Shown here: one piece after another, positions 16,968 to 26,582 of the stretch | Numbering within the stretch: position 1 is the first letter of the stretch | Layout of the letters: the number at the start of each line of letters is the position of its first letter | NCBI GenBank assembly: GCA_024234855.1 | Contig: JACKNN010000004.1 | Coordinates: 354,788-418,787, forward strand | DNA: 64,000 nucleotides | From: Pseudomonadales bacterium | Lineage (GTDB): Bacteria > Pseudomonadota > Gammaproteobacteria > Pseudomonadales > Halieaceae | Direction: 5' to 3' | Translations under genes and position numbers: made by a program | Notes under the pieces: generated by a model | The model's database searches: none | What the model was told of the DNA's origin: nothing | What the model saw: only the letters and a program-made list of their open reading frames with translations

Positions 16968-18443
16968 TCAATTGGGCCCTACAAGATCGCCGGTATCAAA
17001 ATCCACTTTCAGGCTGAACTGGATGCGATAATCTGAGCCGACATTGCCAGAGATGTCTTCACGCTGGCCCCAGATGAACTCGGTACCCAGCATCACATGA
17101 TCCACCGGGTAGTGCAGGAGGTTGATCTGGGCGATCTGTCCGCGCTTGAACTCGGTCTGGGCCTGTCCGTCCGAGGTATCCAGATCGATACCGGACCAGC
17201 CGAAAGAGGTCGACCACTTATCACTCCAGTAGTGATCGTAGTAGGTGCTGATGCCCCACAGGGGCACGGTCTCGGCGCCGGCACGGAGAATATCAGCCGA
17301 GTCCGGGGCGATGTCCAGGCCGCCGTCATTCATGTAATTGCCGATGCCTTCCCCGTAGACGACCTGTAATTTCGCCTGGTCCTTGCCCCAGGTATACAGG
17401 CCCGCGCTGGTGTTGATGCCCCAGCCGACTTCATAGTCCTTGGAGCCGGTATCCAGGCGCTCGTAACCCAGCTTGCGGACGATCCCCGCCACCTTGTAGT
17501 GGCCGAAGTCGCCGCTGCCACGGTAGCTGGCGACCAGGTCCGGCAGGTCGTTGTAGGATTGGAACACCTGTTCCGCCGTGGAATCCACGGACGCGCAATC
17601 CGGGGCCGGGTTGGGCAAGTTGCAATTGTTCGTATCCCGGAACTGCCCCACGGACAATGCCGTACTGGGATTCTCGATGCTCACCGCAAATGTGTCATCG
17701 CCCATGGGAAAGGTGTACCGAGCCTGCTTGTTGCGGTAGAACACCATGCCGGTGGGGCCCCAGTAATCGATGGTATTGGGGAAAATGTCGATATCCATGA
17801 AATTGGACCAGTACTGGCCCATGCCGAAGTCCTTGTAAGTGGCCCAGGCGTGTCGCACCCGCAGCGTGGTCTGGCCCTGGTCCGAGCCAACGCCGAACAA
17901 TTCGCCCTCGAGGATATAGGTTACGTCTTGGCCATAGGCGCCCCTGACCCCCAGCCGCGACTGGCGTACACTGAAAACGAAATCGCCGTCATTGCCATAA
18001 GCGCCGCTCTGGGTGGGAATGGTGGTCACGCGCAGGGTGTCCTCCCAGTTTGGGTCCACCCGCTTGAAATCGTAAATCGTGTCCGCCATGACGAAGCCGT
18101 AAATATCGGCCGAGAGCTTGTCCGCTGATTTCGCCGCCGGTTTCGCCGCGCTCGCTGTCGCCGGCACCGAGCCATAGTCCTCCGGCGGGGCGGACTGTTC
18201 GGTGCCAAAGTCCTGGGCCGTGGGCGGCAGCTCCGGGGCGGCCGCCTGCCCGGCTTTCAGCCGTTGAAGCTCGGCGTTCATCGCCTCGATCATACGCTGC
18301 TGTTGCCGCATGGCGGCTTTTTGCTGGTTCAGTTGCGCTTCCAGTGCGGCGATCCGTTCCGCCTCGGTAGCTGCACCGGCATTCAGCGCATGGGAAGCGC
18401 ATAGAACGGCCACCGGGAGCAGGGCTTTCCAGATTCTCTTCAT
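16968..18443 (-). CDS. DcaP-type outer membrane porin
   Basis: A 491-residue exported protein: signal peptide (about 24 residues), a periplasmic coiled-coil (about 27-65, Glu/Gln/Leu heptads), a Pro/Ala linker, then a beta-barrel starting at DIYGFVMADTIYDFKRVDP and ending with IQFSLKVDFD, typical of trimeric DcaP-like porins. The Acinetobacter DcaP channel takes up dicarboxylates and other small anions. The gene starts 38 bases after the periplasmic glutaminase stop, so the two form an operon. The pairing suggests uptake of glutamine, glutamate or related acids, an inference from context. Confidence 0.85.
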   Translation of the reverse strand: MKRIWKALLPVAVLCASHALNAGAATEAERIAALEAQLNQQKAAMRQQQRMIEAMNAELQRLKAGQAAAPELPPTAQDFGTEQSAPPEDYGSVPATASAAKPAAKSADKLSADIYGFVMADTIYDFKRVDPNWEDTLRVTTIPTQSGAYGNDGDFVFSVRQSRLGVRGAYGQDVTYILEGELFGVGSDQGQTTLRVRHAWATYKDFGMGQYWSNFMDIDIFPNTIDYWGPTGMVFYRNKQARYTFPMGDDTFAVSIENPSTALSVGQFRDTNNCNLPNPAPDCASVDSTAEQVFQSYNDLPDLVASYRGSGDFGHYKVAGIVRKLGYERLDTGSKDYEVGWGINTSAGLYTWGKDQAKLQVVYGEGIGNYMNDGGLDIAPDSADILRAGAETVPLWGISTYYDHYWSDKWSTSFGWSGIDLDTSDGQAQTEFKRGQIAQINLLHYPVDHVMLGTEFIWGQREDISGNVGSDYRIQFSLKVDFDTGDLVGPN

Positions 18444-18481
18444 GTTACTGTCCTCGATCCGACTTCGACATTCCCTGGTCT

Positions 18482-19504
18482 TTACCTGGCCGGCGTCACT
18501 TCATAGGGATTACCGCCCAGCGCGTTGGAGATATCGGCGATAGCCTTCTGCGCGCGTACGCTGTTACCGGCCGGATCCAGCGGCGGAGAAATAACCGCTA
18601 TACCGAAGCGCCCGGGTGATACGGCGATAATACCGCCGCCAACGCCACTCTTGGCCGGCAGGCCGGTATGGTAGAGCCACTTGCCGGAATCGTCATACAG
18701 GCCCGCCGTCGCCATGACCGCGAGCACCTCGGCCACGTTCTCATTCTTCATCACCTGCTTGCCGGTTAGGGGGTTGCGACCGCCGTTGGCCAGTGTCACC
18801 GCCATTACCGCCAGGTCTTTCGCGTTCACGTTGACCGAACACTGCTCAGTGTAGATATCGGTCGCCCTGGCCGGGTTATCCTTGATGTGCCCATAGGCGT
18901 ACATGAGCTGGGCGATGGCCTGGTTGCGCTGGTTGGTGGCGGCCTCGGAGTCGAACACCTCCTTATTGACCGACAGCTCGCGCCCGGCAAAATCATTGTA
19001 GTACTGCAGGATCTTTTCCCAGATCTCCTCGCGCGAGCTGCCCTTGACCATGCTGGTGGCGGTAATTGCGCCGGCATTGACCAGGGGGTTCATCTCGGCG
19101 CCCTTGTATTGCTCCACCGCGACAATTGAGTTGAACACCTGGCCGGTGGCATCAACGCCCATATTATCGTAGATAGACCCGGGACCAGACTCCTCCATGA
19201 CCAGCGCCATGGTAAATACCTTGGAAATTGACTGGATGGAGACCTCTGATTTAACGTCACCGGTGGTATAGATTTTGCCATCCGGCGTCACCAGGGCGAT
19301 GCCGTAGATATCCGGGTCCACCTTCGCCAGTGCGGGGATATAGTCCGCATTGGCGCCTTCCTGCAGAGTCTTGTACTTTGCATAGGCCGCGTTGAGCGCT
19401 GACTCGACTTCGGCTTTGCCAAGCGGCTCAGCCGCCTGAAGTGCCACGGCGAATATGCCCGCGGCCACCGCCATTGCAATTTTTGGCAAGTTCAAAAAAA
19501 CCAT
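18482..19504 (-). CDS. glsA: periplasmic glutaminase A
   Basis: A 340-residue serine-type glutaminase converting glutamine to glutamate and ammonia. The start at 19504 is chosen because AAGGAG lies eight bases upstream and it gives a clean signal peptide (cut near ALQA). The catalytic SxxK is in SIQSISKVF (S92, K95), with NAGAITATS and GLPAKSGVGGGI as further family motifs. Most bacterial glutaminases of this family are cytoplasmic, so the signal peptide is notable. It leads directly into the DcaP-type porin. A broken paralogue lies at 13.0-13.2 kb. Confidence 0.93.
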   Translation of the reverse strand: MVFLNLPKIAMAVAAGIFAVALQAAEPLGKAEVESALNAAYAKYKTLQEGANADYIPALAKVDPDIYGIALVTPDGKIYTTGDVKSEVSIQSISKVFTMALVMEESGPGSIYDNMGVDATGQVFNSIVAVEQYKGAEMNPLVNAGAITATSMVKGSSREEIWEKILQYYNDFAGRELSVNKEVFDSEAATNQRNQAIAQLMYAYGHIKDNPARATDIYTEQCSVNVNAKDLAVMAVTLANGGRNPLTGKQVMKNENVAEVLAVMATAGLYDDSGKWLYHTGLPAKSGVGGGIIAVSPGRFGIAVISPPLDPAGNSVRAQKAIADISNALGGNPYEVTPAR

Positions 19505-19687
19505 AACACGCTCCTTATGGGACCAGATATTGTGAAACATGGCGGCCGCCGGGAAGGGCACTGACAAGCCTGCAACGCTACAGACACGGCCGCGCCTGCA
19601 GGCCAGCCTAGGGGATTTCCATGTGTATAACAACTTGCACGCGCGCTCGTCGAAGTTGGGCATGAACACTTCAGCCACCCGGATGGA

Positions 19688-21373
19688 TCAAGTCGCGGAC
19701 GGGGTGGCCGAGGTCAGCGCGGCCAACTCACGAAACGCCTGGGCGGTACTGAGATACACCTCACCACTGAGCTTGTGCCGGAGCAGGCCGCTGCGCTGCA
19801 ATCTATCCATCACCGGCCCGGTGACCTCGCTCAGGTTCAGGGTGATGCCCTGCTGTTTGAGGCTGTTGTTGAGTTCGTTCAGGGCGTACAGCCCTGTCAT
19901 ATCCACCAGGTTGACACCGGACATCACCAGCACCACATGGCGCATCGTTTCGCCCCGCTGCTGCCGCTCCCCGAGCAACTTGTTGAGGCGATCGATAACG
20001 GCGTCGATATTGCCAAAAAACAGGCCGGCATCAATGCGCAGCAGCAGCACGCCCGGCAGCGTTTCGACCTGGTGGCGCTGGACGTTGCGAAAATGTTCAC
20101 TGCCGGGGATCTTGCCGATCACGGCGATATGGGGTCGGCTGGAGCGCCACAGCAGCGTTGCGAGCGACAGCACCACCCCCACCACCACACCTGCCTCCAC
20201 GCCCAGCAGCAAGACCCCGGCCATGGTCGCCAGCAGCGCCCCGGCATCGCCGCGGTCGTAGCCCCAGGCCTGCTTGAGCGTGACCAGATCGATCATGCCC
20301 ATCACCGCCACGATGATGGTCGCTGCCAGTGCCGGCATCGGCAAAAAGGACAACCAGCCGGTGGGCGCCACCAGGGCCAGCAGCAACAGGCCGGCAGAGA
20401 ACACGCTGGCCAGCGGGGTATTAGCACCCGCGTCATAATTCACCGCCGAGCGGGAGATACTGCCGCTGACCACAAATCCGCCGGAGACCGCAGTGGCCAG
20501 ATTCGCCGCGCCGAGCCCCAGCAACTCGCTATTGGTATCAATGCGCTCCCCCCGCCGTTGCGCCAGCGACTGCGCCGCCGACTGGCTGGTCAGAAAAATC
20601 ATGAAGGCGATGAGCAGCGAGGGGGTCAGCAGCGCGCGCCAGTGGTCGGCAGACGTCACCAGGGCTATGTCGGGCAGGCCTGCCGGCACCGACCCCACGG
20701 TTCGCACAGCACCCCCGGCCCAACCCAGGTAAACCACCGCCGCTGCCGCCACCCCCAGCACAAAGACCGGGGCCAGCCTGGCAGCGATATCGGCCCACGA
20801 CCTTCTCATGCCCGCTTTCGCCAGCAGCCGGGCGAGCGAGGTTTTCGCCAGCCACAGGGCCAACAGCGATCCCAGGCCGATCGCCGCCCCGGGAGAGCCG
20901 GCGGGGGTGACGGACGCCAGCGAATCAACTCCCAGCAGCGGCGCCAACTGGCCCTCTGCGATCAGCAGGGCCGCACCCGTAGTAAATCCGCTCATCACGG
21001 GGCGACTGAGAAAACTCGAGAGAAAGCCCAGCCGAAACAGGCCGGACAGGAACAGCACCGCTCCCGCCATCAGCGCCAGCTGGGCAGCCAGGGTGGCGTA
21101 TAGTGCCGACCCGGCGGGCGCCAGCCCCGCCAGCGCGGAGGCGACCATTAACGCGGTAATGGCGGCCGGCCCTATCGACTGCACCATGCTGCTGCCGAAC
21201 ATCGCATAAGCCACGGCGGGCAGGATGCTGGCATACAGGCCCGCCACCGGCGGCAGGCCGGCGACGATAGCGTAGGCCATACCCTGCGGGATCAGCATCA
21301 GCGCCACGATGATGCCGGCGCCGATGTCGCCGGCCAGCAGGTCGCGGCGGTAGTGCTTCAGCCAGGCTGGCAT
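19688..21373 (-). CDS. SulP family anion transporter with STAS domain
   Basis: A 561-residue inner-membrane protein with the SLC26/SulP fold: the opening motif LIPQGMAYAIVAGLPPVAGLYAS, about 14 membrane spans to residue ~420, and a C-terminal STAS domain (VDMTGLYALNELNNSL). Substrates in the family include sulfate, bicarbonate and dicarboxylates; none can be chosen here. The start at 21373 (MPAWLKHYRRDLLAGD) is preferred over a longer frame since it has GGGGAGG 11 bases upstream and begins where the family does. It is divergent from the adenosine kinase gene and the neighbours do not explain its role. Confidence 0.92.
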   Translation of the reverse strand: MPAWLKHYRRDLLAGDIGAGIIVALMLIPQGMAYAIVAGLPPVAGLYASILPAVAYAMFGSSMVQSIGPAAITALMVASALAGLAPAGSALYATLAAQLALMAGAVLFLSGLFRLGFLSSFLSRPVMSGFTTGAALLIAEGQLAPLLGVDSLASVTPAGSPGAAIGLGSLLALWLAKTSLARLLAKAGMRRSWADIAARLAPVFVLGVAAAAVVYLGWAGGAVRTVGSVPAGLPDIALVTSADHWRALLTPSLLIAFMIFLTSQSAAQSLAQRRGERIDTNSELLGLGAANLATAVSGGFVVSGSISRSAVNYDAGANTPLASVFSAGLLLLALVAPTGWLSFLPMPALAATIIVAVMGMIDLVTLKQAWGYDRGDAGALLATMAGVLLLGVEAGVVVGVVLSLATLLWRSSRPHIAVIGKIPGSEHFRNVQRHQVETLPGVLLLRIDAGLFFGNIDAVIDRLNKLLGERQQRGETMRHVVLVMSGVNLVDMTGLYALNELNNSLKQQGITLNLSEVTGPVMDRLQRSGLLRHKLSGEVYLSTAQAFRELAALTSATPSAT

Positions 21374-21513
21374 GACGTTGGGCCCTCCCCGGGCTGACAG
21401 GCTGTTACAAGCGGGAGCCATCCCGCGAGATACCGCATGTTCGCACACCACTCGATCAGCTGCACGGTCATCATCGTACGCCGGGATTGTTGCTGTCGCG
21501 GGCAAATCAACAG

Positions 21514-21541
21514 TTTAAATCAGCGGGCAGATCGGGATAAT
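21514..21541 (+). promoter_or_regulatory. candidate sigma-70 promoter of the adenosine kinase gene
   Basis: TTTAAA, 16 bases, then GATAAT, ending 31 bases before the kinase ATG. The -35 is a poor match and the -10 is good. It lies in the short divergent region with the SulP gene. Confidence 0.4.
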
Positions 21542-21572
21542 AGCCGGCTGACTCTGGAGGACAGCACATCAC

Positions 21573-22574
21573 ATGAAGAAATACGTGGCTTATGGCATCG
21601 GCGCGGCGCTGGTCGACACCGAGATCAAGGTACAGGACGAGGATCTGGTGCTGATGAATGTCGACAAGGGCATGATGACGCTGGTGGACGAGGCGCGGCA
21701 GGCGCAGCTGCTGGCCCACCTGCAGGGCCACCTGGTCAAGGCCAGCCACGCCAGCGGCGGCAGTGCCGGCAACTCGATGATCGCCACGGCCCAGTTCGGT
21801 GGCCCCACGTTCATGTCCTGCAAGGTGGCGGCCGACAGGGACGGCGATATCTATCTCGCCGACCTGGAAGCCGCCGGGGTGGACCACTGCCTCAATGGCA
21901 GCAGGGCCGTCGGCACCACCGGCAAATGCCTGGTGCTGATCACCGCGGACGCCGAGCGCAGCATGAATACCTACCTCGGTATCAGCGAGACCCTGTCCGT
22001 GGCCGAGCTCGACGCCGACGCCATCACCGACTCTGAATACGTGTATATCGAGGGCTACCTGGTGACGTCTCCCACCGGGCTGGCCGCCGCGGTGCGGGCG
22101 CGGGAGATCGCCGAGGCGGCGGGGGTGAAAACCGCGCTGAGTTTTTCCGACCCGGGTATGGTGGAATTCTTCCGCGAGGGCATGGCCCGCATCGTCGGCG
22201 CCGGGCTCGACCTGGTGTTCTGCAATGAAGCCGAGGCGCTGCAGTGGGGCCAGACCGATTCACTGCCGGTGGCGATCGAAAAGCTGAAACTCAGCGCCCG
22301 CAGTTTTGTGATCACCCGGGGCGCCGAGGGCGCGATCACGTTTGACGGCGCCGAGCAGGTCGACATTCCACCGCACCGGGTGCACGCACTGGACAGCAAC
22401 GGTGCCGGTGATATGTTCGCCGGCGCCTTCCTGTACGCGATCACCCGCGGCGAGGACTTCGCCACCGCCGGGCGTTTCGCCAGCCTGGCCGCGGGCAGGA
22501 TCGTCGCCAACTACGGGCCGCGCCTGCCGGCGGCCGACTACCCGGCCCTGCGGGCGGAGTTTTTCGGGGACTGA
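21573..22574 (+). CDS. adenosine kinase, PfkB family
   Basis: A 333-residue cytoplasmic ribokinase-fold enzyme, most like bacterial adenosine kinases in nucleoside salvage. Seen: the N-terminal GIGAALVDTEIKV, the substrate-binding GGSAGNSM near residue 62, and the PfkB signature with catalytic Asp in DSNGAGDMFAGAF near residue 275. TGGAGGA lies 13 bases before the ATG. It stands alone, divergent from the SulP gene and convergent with polB. A sugar or other nucleoside kinase of the same family cannot be fully excluded. Confidence 0.85.
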   Translation: MKKYVAYGIGAALVDTEIKVQDEDLVLMNVDKGMMTLVDEARQAQLLAHLQGHLVKASHASGGSAGNSMIATAQFGGPTFMSCKVAADRDGDIYLADLEAAGVDHCLNGSRAVGTTGKCLVLITADAERSMNTYLGISETLSVAELDADAITDSEYVYIEGYLVTSPTGLAAAVRAREIAEAAGVKTALSFSDPGMVEFFREGMARIVGAGLDLVFCNEAEALQWGQTDSLPVAIEKLKLSARSFVITRGAEGAITFDGAEQVDIPPHRVHALDSNGAGDMFAGAFLYAITRGEDFATAGRFASLAAGRIVANYGPRLPAADYPALRAEFFGD

Positions 22575-22697
22575 TTACCCGGCCAGGCGGGGGCGCGGCT
22601 GCGGGCGGCCCCTCAATTAAGCAGTCCCTTGTCCTTCAGGTTGCCTATCAATGCGTTGATCGCGGCGGCCATCACCTGGCTGATCTTGCCGGGCGCT

Positions 22698-25052
22698 TCA
22701 GAACAGGTCGATCTGTTTGTCGACCAGGGCGCGAAACGAGCTGCCGACAAAGCCCAGGATACCGTCCGCCACCGGTTCCAGCTGGCGGTCGACATAGTGC
22801 TGGTAGTCCAGCGGCGCCAGGCGCCCGGCCACCGGTTCCGCGCCGCCGCTGGTAATCACGTATTCCACCCAGCTGCCGCGGGACGGCACCGGCAACTTGC
22901 GCTCGGCACACAGGCGCGCGGCCTGTACATGCGGCGGCACATTGCGCTCGTAATCGGTAAGCTTGCGCCGCAGGCGCTTGCGGTAGACCAGTTGCTCATC
23001 CCGCTGCCCGGCCAGCACCGCGGCGGTGAGCCCGCGCACGTAGTCCTCAAAGGGCTCGCCCATGAATATGCGCCGGTACAGCTCCTCCTGGAATTCCCGC
23101 GCCAGGCGGGTCCAGTCGGTGCGCACGTTTTCCAGTCCCTTGAATACCAGCCGGTCGCCCTGACTGCCCGCCACCACCCCCGCATAGCGCTTCTTGCTGC
23201 CCTTTTCGGAACCGCGGATGGTCGGCATGAGAAAGCGCTTGAAGTGGGTCTCAAACTCCACCTCCAGCACGCTTTCCAAACCGAACTCGGCCCACACCGT
23301 TTCCCGCCACCAGTGGTTGAGGTCGCCCTGCAACTGCCTGCCGGCGGCGACCGCCGCGGCGTCATCCCGCGCTTCCTGGATCCAGACAAAGACCGAATCG
23401 GTATCGCCGTAAATCACCCGATGGCCGGCCCGCTCGATATAATCGCGGGTACGGGTGAGAATCTGGTGGCCACGGCGGGTGATGGAGCTGGCCAGGCGGG
23501 CGTCGAAGAAGCGGCAGCCCGGCGTACCCAGCACGCCGTAGAAGCTGTTCATGATGATCTTGATGGCCTGGGACAGGGGCGCGTCGCCCACCCGCTTGGC
23601 CTCGTCCCGCTGTCGCCACAGTTGCTGGATCAGCTCGGGCAGGATATGCCCCTGGCGAGCAAAGCGCGCCTCCAGGAAGCCGGGCACCGTCTCCGTTTCC
23701 CCCAGCACTCCACCCGCGCCGAGGGCGAGACCCAGCGGGTCGATACAGAATGTGCGGATGATGCTGGGGTACAGGCTCTTGAAATCGAGCACCAGCACGT
23801 GATCGTAAAGGCCCGGGGTGGAATCCAGCACGAAGCCACCGGGGCTGGCGCTGTGATCGCTGCTGGCATTGGGCGCGACGAACCCTTTGCGGTGCAGGCG
23901 CGGCAGGTACAGATTATCAAAGGACGCCACCGATCCGCCCATGCGATCGATATTGAGTCCGGTCATCACCGTGCGGGCGACCGCGAAATCCAGCATGGCG
24001 GTGTGCGCGAAAATCTCCGACACCAGCTCGCAGTCCTTCAGGTTGTAGTCGGCCAGCCGGGTCTTGTCCTGCTGGAACAGCCGGGTGATCTCATCGCCCC
24101 GGCTGCTGCCGTGCAGCAGTTTGCCCTCCCCCAGCAGCTCCCGGGCGACATTGTCCAGGGCGAAACTCTCAAAGCGGTAGAACGCCGCCCGCAGCAGTTC
24201 GATGCCGTCCAGTATCACCCGCCCCGGGCACTGGGCAGTGCGGCGCTCGCCGTCGTCGTCGAGTTCGCGCCAGTGCACCGCGCGGCGGTCCCGGCCCAAC
24301 ACCAGGCGCCGGCCCAGCTGGTCGGCCAGCCGCTGCAGGTACCAGGTATCGAAGTTCACAACGTTCCAGCCGATCAGCACATCCGGGTCGAACTCGGCCA
24401 GCCAGTCGAGAAACGCCTGCAACGCCTCCTCCTGGCTGGCACAGGACTGGACGAATTCCTGCCGCGCGCCCGCGCCTACCATGAACACCCGCCGGGTCTG
24501 CTGTCCCGCGGCCACGCCGTGCACACCGATGGAATACAGCTGCAGGCCCTCCATCGCGGTTTCGATATCGAATGACACCACCCTCAGGGCGGGCCGGTAG
24601 TCGGACGCTTTCAGCGCCGGGTTGTCGAGCACGATATGCCGACCCAACTGGCGGGGCTCACCCTGCAGGGCGGCGGAACCGGTGATGAAGCGCTCCATCA
24701 GGAAGCGGTCCGCGGGGTTGATATCCGCTTCCAGCGGGTCCAGGCCGAGTCCGCGCAGGGCATCCGCCAGGTGCCGCGCCTGCCGGTAGCCCTGGCAGTA
24801 CACACCCACCACCGCGCGCAGGGCGAAACTGCGCAGCGTCACCGGCCGCAGTTCCACCCCCGGTTCCGCGTCCAGCAGGCCCCGGGCGGGCTCCAGTTGC
24901 CCCTGCTCGAGGAAAAAGACGCTGCGCTCGCCGCGCACCAGGGCGCACAGGGGGCCGCGGTCGGTGGCGAACCAGTACTCCAGCTCCACCCCGTCGCGGG
25001 TATCGCGCCAGTTGCGGGTGAGGAGAAAACCTTCGAGGGTTTGTACAGTCAA
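22698..25052 (-). CDS. polB: DNA polymerase II (family B)
   Basis: A 784-residue family B polymerase used in replication restart and translesion synthesis. The exonuclease domain shows FDIETAMEG (ExoI) and IGWNVVNFDTWYL (ExoII). The polymerase domain shows DFKSLYPSIIRTF (motif A), KIIMNSFYGVLG (motif B) and YGDTDSVFVWI (motif C). The length matches E. coli Pol II (783). The start is TTG at 25052 with AGGAA about seven bases upstream. In E. coli polB is under LexA; I find no CTGT-N8-ACAG box here. It is divergent from the pentapeptide gene. Confidence 0.97.
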   Translation of the reverse strand: MTVQTLEGFLLTRNWRDTRDGVELEYWFATDRGPLCALVRGERSVFFLEQGQLEPARGLLDAEPGVELRPVTLRSFALRAVVGVYCQGYRQARHLADALRGLGLDPLEADINPADRFLMERFITGSAALQGEPRQLGRHIVLDNPALKASDYRPALRVVSFDIETAMEGLQLYSIGVHGVAAGQQTRRVFMVGAGARQEFVQSCASQEEALQAFLDWLAEFDPDVLIGWNVVNFDTWYLQRLADQLGRRLVLGRDRRAVHWRELDDDGERRTAQCPGRVILDGIELLRAAFYRFESFALDNVARELLGEGKLLHGSSRGDEITRLFQQDKTRLADYNLKDCELVSEIFAHTAMLDFAVARTVMTGLNIDRMGGSVASFDNLYLPRLHRKGFVAPNASSDHSASPGGFVLDSTPGLYDHVLVLDFKSLYPSIIRTFCIDPLGLALGAGGVLGETETVPGFLEARFARQGHILPELIQQLWRQRDEAKRVGDAPLSQAIKIIMNSFYGVLGTPGCRFFDARLASSITRRGHQILTRTRDYIERAGHRVIYGDTDSVFVWIQEARDDAAAVAAGRQLQGDLNHWWRETVWAEFGLESVLEVEFETHFKRFLMPTIRGSEKGSKKRYAGVVAGSQGDRLVFKGLENVRTDWTRLAREFQEELYRRIFMGEPFEDYVRGLTAAVLAGQRDEQLVYRKRLRRKLTDYERNVPPHVQAARLCAERKLPVPSRGSWVEYVITSGGAEPVAGRLAPLDYQHYVDRQLEPVADGILGFVGSSFRALVDKQIDLF

Positions 25053-25124
25053 ACCTGATTTCCTGGCTGAGAAGACTATGGGGCTGGGATTGAACCGCGC
25101 CGTGGCTTAAGCTATCGACACCGG

Positions 25125-25153
25125 CGGGGACACCTCGATCCCCGGCTGTTTTT
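25125..25153 (+). promoter_or_regulatory. terminator-like hairpin in the leader of the pentapeptide gene
   Basis: A CGGGGA/TCCCCG stem with an 8-base loop is followed four bases later by five T residues. The T-run ends where the ribosome binding site GAAGGG begins, 13 bases before the ATG. A possible promoter (TTGAAC, 17 bases, TATCGA; 25090-25118) would place the hairpin at the very 5' end of the transcript. It could be an attenuator or a 5' stabilising hairpin. Confidence 0.4.
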
Positions 25154-25166
25154 GAAGGGTATACAA

Positions 25167-25514
25167 ATGGATAAGCCCGTTATCAAGCAAGATCCCTTAT
25201 ACCAGCTCCTGCGCAACGAGGACATCAAGGGCTTCAACGAGCAGCGCGACAAGCTCGACACCAGCGAACTGAAGAGCGGCGACTACCGCGGCCGGGACCT
25301 GCGCAACATGAACGCCAGGGGGCTGGACTTCAGCAACTCCTACTTCCGCAATACCGACCTCAGCGGTATCGATTTTCGCGACACCAACCTGGAAGGGGCC
25401 AGCCTGCTCGACGCCAAGTTATCCGGCACTTACTTCCCCACGGCCCTGAGCGCCGCGGAGATTCGCCTGTCACTGGAGACCGGCACCCGTCTGCGCTACT
25501 ACAGCAAGGACTAG
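25167..25514 (+). CDS. small pentapeptide-repeat protein
   Basis: A 115-residue cytoplasmic protein. After ~35 charged helical residues it has about eight pentapeptide-like units with central Leu/Phe (GRDLRNMNARGLDFSNSYF, NTDLSGIDFRDTNLEGASLL), enough for two turns of a right-handed beta-helix, then a short tail. The ATG at 25167 has GAAGGG eight bases upstream; a TTG 15 bases earlier is less likely. Proteins of this class include gyrase-protecting Qnr-like proteins, but this is far shorter, so no function is assigned. Its stop lies three bases from the convergent DUF2333 gene. Confidence 0.75.
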   Translation: MDKPVIKQDPLYQLLRNEDIKGFNEQRDKLDTSELKSGDYRGRDLRNMNARGLDFSNSYFRNTDLSGIDFRDTNLEGASLLDAKLSGTYFPTALSAAEIRLSLETGTRLRYYSKD

Positions 25515-25517
25515 CCG

Positions 25518-26570
25518 TCAGCCCTGGGACAGCAGGTCGCGCAGGTCGATAATGGCCGCGTTGGCCCGACTGATGTAGGACGCCATCACCAGTGAGTGAT
25601 TGGCCATCAGGCCAAAACCACTGCCATTGAGAATCATCGGGCTCCACACGGTCTCCTGCGTGCCCTCCAGTTCCCGAATGATCTGCTGCAGGCTCACCTG
25701 GGCATTTTTCTTGCGCAGTATGTCGGCAAAATCCACCTCCGCCGCCCGCAGGAACTGGATCAGGGCCCAGGCGGTACCGCGGGCCTCGTAGAACACGTCA
25801 TCGATTTCCATCCAGGGCGTGGTCACCTCCAGTTCGTCCGGCGCGGCGGTCGACTGCGATGCCGCCTCTTCCCCCGCCAGGTCCGTATTGATGCGGCGCT
25901 TGCCGACGCTGGCACTCAGGCGCTGCGACAGGCTGCCCAGGCGGGTATTGACGGTGGTCAGCCAGTAGCGCAGGTTGTCGGCCCGGGCATAGAACTGGGC
26001 ATCCGGGGATTGTTCGTCCGACAGGCGGTCGAAATACTTCTGCACGTACTTCAGGCCGTCCCGGTACTCGGATTCCGAGGCGGGCAGCGCCCAGCTGTCG
26101 GAGTCGAAATTAAAACGCGGCTCCGCCATCACCAGGTCGACATCCTCGGTCGACTGGGACTGGGAGCGGCTGAGCACCTCCCGCAGGGCCCGCACCAGGT
26201 CCCGCGACTGGATCAGCACGCCGTACTCCCAGTTGGGCATATTGTCCAGCCACACCCCCGGCGGGAAAATGTCGTTGTGGGTGTAGCCGCCGGGCTTGGT
26301 GAGCAGGGTGTCCATCACCCCCATCAAGGCGGCGGTGGTCACCGACCCGGTGACGACTTCGCGACCATCCGCGGACGCATAGGCCGCCGCCCGCTCGCGC
26401 ACGTCGAAGGGCTGCGGGGCGATACTCCAGTACATGCCCAGAATCACGCAGACCAGTAGATAGATACCCAGCACCGTGAGCACAATGCCGAACAACGGCC
26501 CCCCCGGCAGCAGGTCGTCGAGTTTTTCGCGCCATCCGCCGGCGCCGTTTACAGTGTTGGTGTCGCTCAT
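25518..26570 (-). CDS. DUF2333 family membrane-anchored protein
   Basis: A 350-residue protein with one N-terminal TM segment (about residues 25-48) and a large periplasmic domain. Family-like segments include the MYWSIAPQPFDVRERA start and GYTHNDIFPPGVWLDNMPNW near residue 94. Ser/Gln-rich and helical regions follow (YFDRLSDEQSPDAQFYARA). I recognise it as DUF2333, common in marine gammaproteobacteria and Pseudomonas, with no established function. It ends three bases from the pentapeptide gene (convergent) and starts 12 bases after the copper chaperone stop, so the last two genes are probably one transcript. Confidence 0.8.
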   Translation of the reverse strand: MSDTNTVNGAGGWREKLDDLLPGGPLFGIVLTVLGIYLLVCVILGMYWSIAPQPFDVRERAAAYASADGREVVTGSVTTAALMGVMDTLLTKPGGYTHNDIFPPGVWLDNMPNWEYGVLIQSRDLVRALREVLSRSQSQSTEDVDLVMAEPRFNFDSDSWALPASESEYRDGLKYVQKYFDRLSDEQSPDAQFYARADNLRYWLTTVNTRLGSLSQRLSASVGKRRINTDLAGEEAASQSTAAPDELEVTTPWMEIDDVFYEARGTAWALIQFLRAAEVDFADILRKKNAQVSLQQIIRELEGTQETVWSPMILNGSGFGLMANHSLVMASYISRANAAIIDLRDLLSQG

Positions 26571-26582
26571 GGCAATAACCTG

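Noticed and set aside
22613..22795. 60-codon minus-strand frame overlapping the end of polB, ending AINALIGNLKDKGLLN
   Set aside because: The last 19 residues look protein-like, but there is no ribosome binding site and the rest is a shadow of polB.
25030..25080. Possible LexA box at the start of polB (CTGTACAAACC)
   Set aside because: The second half-site ACAG is missing at the required spacing.
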